9,516 nt of DNA from Candidatus Cellulosilyticum pullistercoris (lineage in GTDB: Bacteria > Bacillota > Clostridia > Lachnospirales > Cellulosilyticaceae): the NCBI GenBank assembly GCA_018883705.1, contig JAHLFQ010000027.1, positions 1 through 9,516 on the forward strand, written 5' to 3'. Made by a program: the position numbers and the translations under genes. Shown here piece after piece: positions 6,042 through 9,516 of this stretch (position 1 is its first letter; every line of letters begins with the position of its first letter). The notes under the pieces were generated by a model, which saw nothing but the letters and a program-made list of their open reading frames with translations, did no database searches and had not been told where the DNA came from.

Positions 6042-6695
6042 ATGTCAGTGCCGGAATTAATACCAGATAATATAGTGAGTGATATTTTTGAATTAAGATT
6101 ACCTAGTAGGCTTATTGCAGATAATAAAACAGCCTTCCCTATTCTATTAAAGAATAAATGTGGTAACAATACTTATACGATTATGCTAGAAGCAGGTGAG
6201 AAAGAAATCTGGAAATATCGTAAGTTAGAAGTGGAGCTTAAAGGAAGTGTGGATATAGAGTCGCTTAAATACAGAGGGGAAGTAAAGCTCATGCCGATTC
6301 CAGATGAACCGGGTTATTATAAAATGTGTCAAATTAAACTCTATAAGGTTAATGAAAGGAAAGAGAGAAGAGTACCTTATCGAAGAGCGATTGAGATTAC
6401 AGACCCTATTCAAGTAGATGCAGTTCTTATTAATATTTCAGCATCAGGTGCTAAAATCGAGTGCAGTGAGAAAATTGAGGGGGATTCTCTAAGCATGAAA
6501 TTCACATTGCTGAAGAAAAATATTACACTTCATGCAAAAATAGTAGAACAAAGCTATAACAAAGAACAAGGCAAATACATAATTCGTTGTTACTTTGTAT
6601 CTATTGATAAAAAGGTAAAAAAAATAATTAGTCGAGCGGTTAAAGAAATCACCTTAATGGCTAAACGCCGTTTACAAGGGGAAAATAAGAAATAA
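6042..6695 (+). CDS. PilZ-domain c-di-GMP receptor, YcgR-like
   Basis: 217 aa with two parts. Residues about 12-100 resemble the flagellar-brake (YcgR/PilZN-type) beta-barrel domain. Residues about 105-205 form a PilZ domain, with the c-di-GMP-binding motif R110-VPY-R114 preceded by Arg-rich ERKER, and NISASG (131-136) matching (D/N)xSxxG. All key ligand residues are present, so binding is likely. Known role of the family: c-di-GMP-dependent control of motility or envelope processes. No flagellar or diguanylate cyclase gene is adjacent, so the output is unknown. The start is supported by AGGGGGAA (6030-6037). It follows the hydratase by 89 bases without a clear terminator or promoter, so read-through expression is possible. 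The C-terminus is Lys/Arg-rich. Confidence 0.88.
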   Translation: MSVPELIPDNIVSDIFELRLPSRLIADNKTAFPILLKNKCGNNTYTIMLEAGEKEIWKYRKLEVELKGSVDIESLKYRGEVKLMPIPDEPGYYKMCQIKLYKVNERKERRVPYRRAIEITDPIQVDAVLINISASGAKIECSEKIEGDSLSMKFTLLKKNITLHAKIVEQSYNKEQGKYIIRCYFVSIDKKVKKIISRAVKEITLMAKRRLQGENKK

Positions 6696-6703
6696 TCTAA
6701 ATA

Positions 6704-6760
6704 AAAGAAGCTGATCAATCACCTATAAAGTATGTTTATATAGGGATTATCAGCTTCTTT
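6704..6760. terminator. Bidirectional terminator between convergent PilZ and phospholipase-like genes
   Basis: AAAGAAGCTGAT (6704-6715) pairs perfectly with 6749-6760. The stem continues inward as AATC/GATT and CCTATA/TATAGG with two single-base bulges. It sits between the ends of two convergent genes, and T-rich stretches follow on both strands. Confidence 0.8.
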
Positions 6761-6775
6761 ATGATTACAATGGCT

Positions 6776-7771
6776 TTATAATGCTGTATAGGTGTTACTA
6801 ATATATTTCATAGGACGTGTATCTTCACAAGGTAATCCTGTAAGGTAAGAGATATTAGGAAGCAGTGCTCTAAAGTCCTCAGAAGAAATCTTAGAAGTAG
6901 CAAAATCATAGGCTGCTTGTAAAAGCGTGGTGCTTTTCTTGTTTGCATTTCTCAAGATATCATAAAAGCTAAAGGTATAGACATTACCTGTTACAGGGTG
7001 AAGCCAAACACGTTTTGATTTATTCATATAATCAAAATTTCCATTTACGCAGTTATGGTAAGAGAAGGAATCCATAAAAGGAGATAAAGATTTCGAGAAG
7101 ATAGGTAAGGTAAGTGTTGCAACCATCTTTTTCGTACCGAACTTATCATAAGTTAATTTATAGTAATTTCGTACATCTTTATATGCATCCTTAAAAATCT
7201 GGCCCCCACCTGCAATACCATAATTAAGGAATATGGTTTCATTGAACATGGTAATTAAGCTTTCAGGAAGAATCATATCCTTTAAAATATGTTTATAAAC
7301 TTTAAAGTTAGAACTCTTTACTGAAAATCTTTCTTCACAAAGAATAGAATCAATGGCAAGCTCTATTTTTCTATGAAGCCCCATATATTTGTGTGTCTCA
7401 GGGAGTTCTTCCTGATATCTACCACCTAGATAAAATACATAAGGATGGGCCATAGAATCTAAAATATAATGACAGATAAAACCACTTAAATAACTTAAAC
7501 CCTCATTAAACTCTTTGGAATTCATATCATATTTTTTTATTTGACATAAGGCAGAAACAAGAAAATCTCCAGTTTTTTCTGTGTGCATTTTACCTGCAAT
7601 ATAAGCTTTATTATCTTTTTTGCGTAAATGATGATAGTAGATTGGGTCAGGCCCTTGAAGGCCGATTGAAAATAAGTCTTTATGTTCCTTTAAACAGGGA
7701 TAAAGAGGAGAGTGTTTAATATTTTGGACTGTATCTAGGCCAAAAATGTAGTGGGTGATAATATCTGGCAT
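6776..7771 (-). CDS. Zinc-dependent phospholipase C-like protein, non-secreted
   Basis: 331 aa of the Zn-dependent PLC / S1-P1-like fold. Metal-ligand candidates in order: H7 in DIITHY, D42 in LQGPDPIYYH with H47/H48, H63, the cluster GFICHYILDSMAHPYV with H101, D105 and H109, and H133/E137 in HRKIE. The spacing H-x3-D-x3-H is the family hallmark. Secreted clostridial alpha-toxin and B. cereus PLC carry a signal peptide. This protein begins directly with MPDIITH and has no hydrophobic leader, so it is probably cytoplasmic, and its substrate is unknown. Comparable leaderless proteins are common, uncharacterised entries in Clostridia genomes. The start is supported by AAGGAG eight bases upstream. 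It has its own promoter and lies downstream of the tagO terminator, so it is an independent unit. Confidence 0.85.
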   Translation of the reverse strand: MPDIITHYIFGLDTVQNIKHSPLYPCLKEHKDLFSIGLQGPDPIYYHHLRKKDNKAYIAGKMHTEKTGDFLVSALCQIKKYDMNSKEFNEGLSYLSGFICHYILDSMAHPYVFYLGGRYQEELPETHKYMGLHRKIELAIDSILCEERFSVKSSNFKVYKHILKDMILPESLITMFNETIFLNYGIAGGGQIFKDAYKDVRNYYKLTYDKFGTKKMVATLTLPIFSKSLSPFMDSFSYHNCVNGNFDYMNKSKRVWLHPVTGNVYTFSFYDILRNANKKSTTLLQAAYDFATSKISSEDFRALLPNISYLTGLPCEDTRPMKYISNTYTAL

Positions 7772-7805
7772 TATAAAAACTCCTTTTTTGATTTCATATA
7801 AATTA

Positions 7806-7834
7806 AGTATAGCACCTAATATTTTGCTTATAAA
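7806..7834 (-). promoter_or_regulatory. Promoter of the phospholipase-like gene
   Basis: On the minus strand TTTATA (7829-7834) is followed after 17 bases by TATACT (7806-7811), with an extended TGC (7812-7814). The -10 region is close to ideal and lies 34 bases upstream of the start codon. Confidence 0.65.
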
Positions 7835-7848
7835 GAGTGCGTTTTAAA

Positions 7849-7879
7849 TAAAAAAAAACTCCTAATAGGAGGAGTTTTT
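7849..7879 (-). terminator. Intrinsic terminator of the tagO-like gene
   Basis: AAAAACTCC (7854-7862) pairs with GGAGTTTTT (7871-7879); a shifted CTCCT/AGGAG pairing is also possible. Read on the minus strand the hairpin ends in a run of nine T, the classic form, and it begins seven bases past the stop codon. Confidence 0.88.
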
Positions 7880-7886
7880 GTAAGTA

Positions 7887-8951
7887 TTAAGATTCGTTAT
7901 CTTTATCATGTGTTGACATGGTTTTTACTGTAAAGTAAAGGAGGCATCCCATCATAATGAAGACTAAAACTGCAAATTTTAAATCTTTGTTAAAGAAAGC
8001 AATAGCAGAAAGTCCTAAGATACCACTAATTCCATAAAGCGTAACGACCGCTTGCTTTTGTGTATAACCATGGTCTACTAAACGGTGGTGCAAATGACCA
8101 CGGTCAGGTGACATAATTGGTTTTCCAGCTAAAAATCTTCTTAGAATTGCAAAAGCTGTATCAAAGATTGGAAGACCTAAGACAAGCACTGCAATGAAAA
8201 TGGTTGCAACGGTATAACCTTTTAGAAGTCCCATTACCGAAGTGATTCCTAAAGTAAATCCTAAGAAAGTAGAACCTGTATCACCCATGAAAATTGAAGC
8301 AGGATTAAAGTTATAAGGTAAGAATCCCATACAAGCACCTGCTAAAGTAATTGTAAGCAGTGCACCTGGTGGATAACCTGCATAAATAGATAACACCATT
8401 AGACACAGAGAAGCAATAGATGAAACACCTGCGGCTAAGCCATCTAATCCATCAATGAGGTTAACTGCATTGGTAACAGCAACAATCCAAATGACTGTAG
8501 CTGGAATAGATAAAAAGTGGATATACTGTTCACTATCCCCAATAAAAGGAATGGTAATAAAGTCAATACGGATATCAAATAAAGCAACAATCGTAGCAGC
8601 TAAAATTTGAATCAAAAATTTAGGTTTTGCAGGAAGTTCATAGATGTCATCAAAAAATCCTAATAAGAAAATCGTGCTACAACCAAGGCAGATACCAATC
8701 ACTTGTTTTAAATTAACGATTGGTAAATACCAAACGACAACTAAGAATGTAATCATAAAGCCTGCAAAAATTGCAATACCACCCATCCTAGGAATTGGTT
8801 TGGTGTGCATATCTCGTTTTCTAGGTTTTGCAATTGCCCCAACTTTAAATGCAATTTTTTTCGCTAAAGGTGTTGCGAAGAATGCAATTAAAAAGGCTAA
8901 GACAAAAGCAATAACATATAAAATTGCATAGTCGCCCACTGTAATTTTCAT
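7887..8951 (-). CDS. tagO: Undecaprenyl-phosphate glycosyl-1-phosphate transferase, TagO/WecA type
   Basis: This 354-aa polytopic membrane enzyme of the MraY/WecA family transfers an N-acetylhexosamine-1-phosphate (usually GlcNAc) from UDP-sugar to undecaprenyl phosphate, the first step of teichoic acid or other secondary wall polymer synthesis. Seen: GFFDDIYE with D101/D102, NAVNLIDGLDGLA (161-173), FMGDTGS (222-227) and HLHHRL (286-291), the WecA/TagO-type cytosolic His motif rather than that of MraY. About ten hydrophobic segments span the length. The start ATG at 8951 has AAGGAG directly abutting it with no spacer; the in-frame GTG four codons on would have 12-base spacing, so the start is slightly uncertain. 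It lies downstream of upp in the same direction, a pairing known in Firmicutes, and ends at a strong terminator. The exact sugar is not decided by sequence. Confidence 0.9.
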   Translation of the reverse strand: MKITVGDYAILYVIAFVLAFLIAFFATPLAKKIAFKVGAIAKPRKRDMHTKPIPRMGGIAIFAGFMITFLVVVWYLPIVNLKQVIGICLGCSTIFLLGFFDDIYELPAKPKFLIQILAATIVALFDIRIDFITIPFIGDSEQYIHFLSIPATVIWIVAVTNAVNLIDGLDGLAAGVSSIASLCLMVLSIYAGYPPGALLTITLAGACMGFLPYNFNPASIFMGDTGSTFLGFTLGITSVMGLLKGYTVATIFIAVLVLGLPIFDTAFAILRRFLAGKPIMSPDRGHLHHRLVDHGYTQKQAVVTLYGISGILGLSAIAFFNKDLKFAVLVFIMMGCLLYFTVKTMSTHDKDNES

Positions 8952-9026
8952 CTCCTTAAATATGTAAAGACATATATGAGTAGTAATAGTTTATACTTAC
9001 CTTACAATATGTATTCACAATTTGAG

Positions 9027-9085
9027 TTAAAGTAGCATGCCAAAATTAACTTAAAGAAGCATATCACTTCTAGTTAAAGTAAACA
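9027..9085. repeat. Three spaced imperfect 12-base repeats upstream of tagO
   Basis: TTAAAGTAGCAT (9027-9038), TTAAAGAAGCAT (9051-9062) and TTAAAGTAAACA (9074-9085) recur at 24- and 23-base intervals, about two helical turns. They lie 76-134 bases upstream of the tagO start. They may be regulator binding sites; the third copy is degenerate, and chance in AT-rich DNA is not excluded. Confidence 0.4.
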
Positions 9086-9104
9086 ACACACTCCTTTAAT
9101 GTTT

Positions 9105-9155
9105 TATAACAATTGCACCAAATTGTCAACTAGGACAATTGGTGCAATTGTTATA
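9105..9155 (-). terminator. Long hairpin downstream of upp
   Basis: Arms 9105-9127 and 9134-9155 pair over 22 bp with a single bulged A and a six-base loop. It starts seven bases after the upp stop codon, as expected for a terminator or 3'-end stabilising structure. No T-run follows on the minus strand (AAAACATT), so intrinsic termination may be incomplete. CAATTG occurs three times in the structure. Confidence 0.6.
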
Positions 9156-9161
9156 GGTCTA

Positions 9162-9516
9162 TTATTTTGTTCCAAATAATCTATCGCCAGCATCACCAAG
9201 ACCAGGAATAATATAAGCATGGTCATTTAATTTTTCATCAAGAGCTGCTGCATAAATTGTAACATCTGGATGAGCTTTACGAAGTGCTTCAATACCTTCT
9301 GGAGCTGCAAGAAGACAAAGGAAACTAATACTTGTTGCGCCTCTATCTTTAATAAATTGGATGGCTGCAATAGCAGAACCACCTGTAGCAAGCATTGGGT
9401 CAAGTACTAGGAAATCTCTTTCAGATACATCTTTAGGAAGTTTACAGTAATATTCAACAGGATTTAAAGTTTCTGGATCTCTGTAAAGACCAATGTGTCC
9501 TACTTTAGCTGTAGGA
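9162..9516 (-). CDS. upp: Uracil phosphoribosyltransferase, 3' part (5' end outside window)
   Basis: The frame stays open to the right edge, giving the C-terminal ~117 residues of a protein usually about 209 aa long. Reaction: uracil + PRPP to UMP + PPi, in pyrimidine salvage, cytosolic. Seen, in order: AKVGHIGLYRDPETLNPVEY, then the PRPP-binding loop LVLDPMLATGGSA, LLAAPEGIEAL and the uracil-binding C-terminus YIIPGLGDAGDRLFGTK, all nearly identical to B. subtilis Upp. The internal ATG at 9395 lies in the PRPP loop and is not the true start. It is co-oriented with tagO and separated from it by a hairpin. Confidence 0.97.
   Translation of the reverse strand, partial: PTAKVGHIGLYRDPETLNPVEYYCKLPKDVSERDFLVLDPMLATGGSAIAAIQFIKDRGATSISFLCLLAAPEGIEALRKAHPDVTIYAAALDEKLNDHAYIIPGLGDAGDRLFGTK

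Larger units (their letters stand above)
8952..9161. other. Intergenic region between upp and tagO
   Basis: No gene is supported in these 210 bases. They contain a long hairpin just after upp (9105-9155) and three spaced TTAAAG-type repeats (9027-9085). A weak minus-strand promoter for tagO is possible around TTGTGA...TATAAA (-35 at about 9014-9019), but the spacing is 19 bases. Whether tagO is transcribed with upp or separately cannot be decided. Confidence 0.5.

Noticed and set aside
8644..8931. Plus-strand open frame inside tagO
   Set aside because: It is antisense to the conserved DDxxE-containing part of tagO; its Lys/Ile-rich composition is that of a shadow frame.
9074..9102. Tiny open frame after AAAGGAGTGTG on the minus strand between upp and tagO
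   Set aside because: It encodes only about a dozen residues before a stop, with no sign of conservation.

Overview
The window comes from an AT-rich, spore-forming Gram-positive bacterium, most likely a member of the Clostridia (Lachnospiraceae or Cellulosilyticum-like). This placement is an inference from the codon and base bias, the strong AGGAGG-type ribosome binding sites, the spore-maturation pair spmA-spmB, an AbrB-type transition-state regulator and the upp/tagO neighbourhood. Nothing in the window looks like a prophage, transposon, CRISPR array or RNA gene. It reads as a chromosomal core region with several single-gene transcription units.

Layout from left to right: (1) spmA and spmB on the minus strand, separated by one base. 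(2) A 437-base divergent intergenic region carrying two exact Spo0A-box cores. (3) A plus-strand abrB-like gene ending in a perfect 27-bp inverted repeat that includes its stop codon. (4) A large plus-strand protein with a RelA/SpoT-type nucleotidyltransferase domain, an altered G-loop and about 300 unassigned C-terminal residues, closed by a hairpin terminator. (5) A 762-aa aconitase-superfamily hydratase (YbhJ-like) with its own extended -10 promoter. (6) A PilZ/YcgR-like c-di-GMP receptor. (7) A shared bidirectional terminator, then, on the minus strand, a zinc-dependent phospholipase C-like protein without a signal peptide, a TagO/WecA-type glycosyl-1-phosphate transferase with a strong terminator, and the 3' part of upp running off the right edge.

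Functionally the left part links to sporulation and the transition state: SpmA/SpmB act in spore core dehydration, AbrB is a post-exponential regulator, and 0A boxes lie between them. The centre combines two second-messenger-related proteins (RelA/SpoT fold and PilZ) on either side of a metabolic Fe-S hydratase; there is no evidence that they form an operon. The right part is envelope polymer synthesis next to uracil salvage, an association familiar from Firmicutes.

The most interesting items are the RelA/SpoT-like protein with a non-canonical substrate loop and unknown C-terminal half, the paired 0A boxes between spmA and abrB, and the AbrB tail in which all four cysteines expected from clostridial relatives appear to be replaced. 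I do not see a clearly new multi-gene system.
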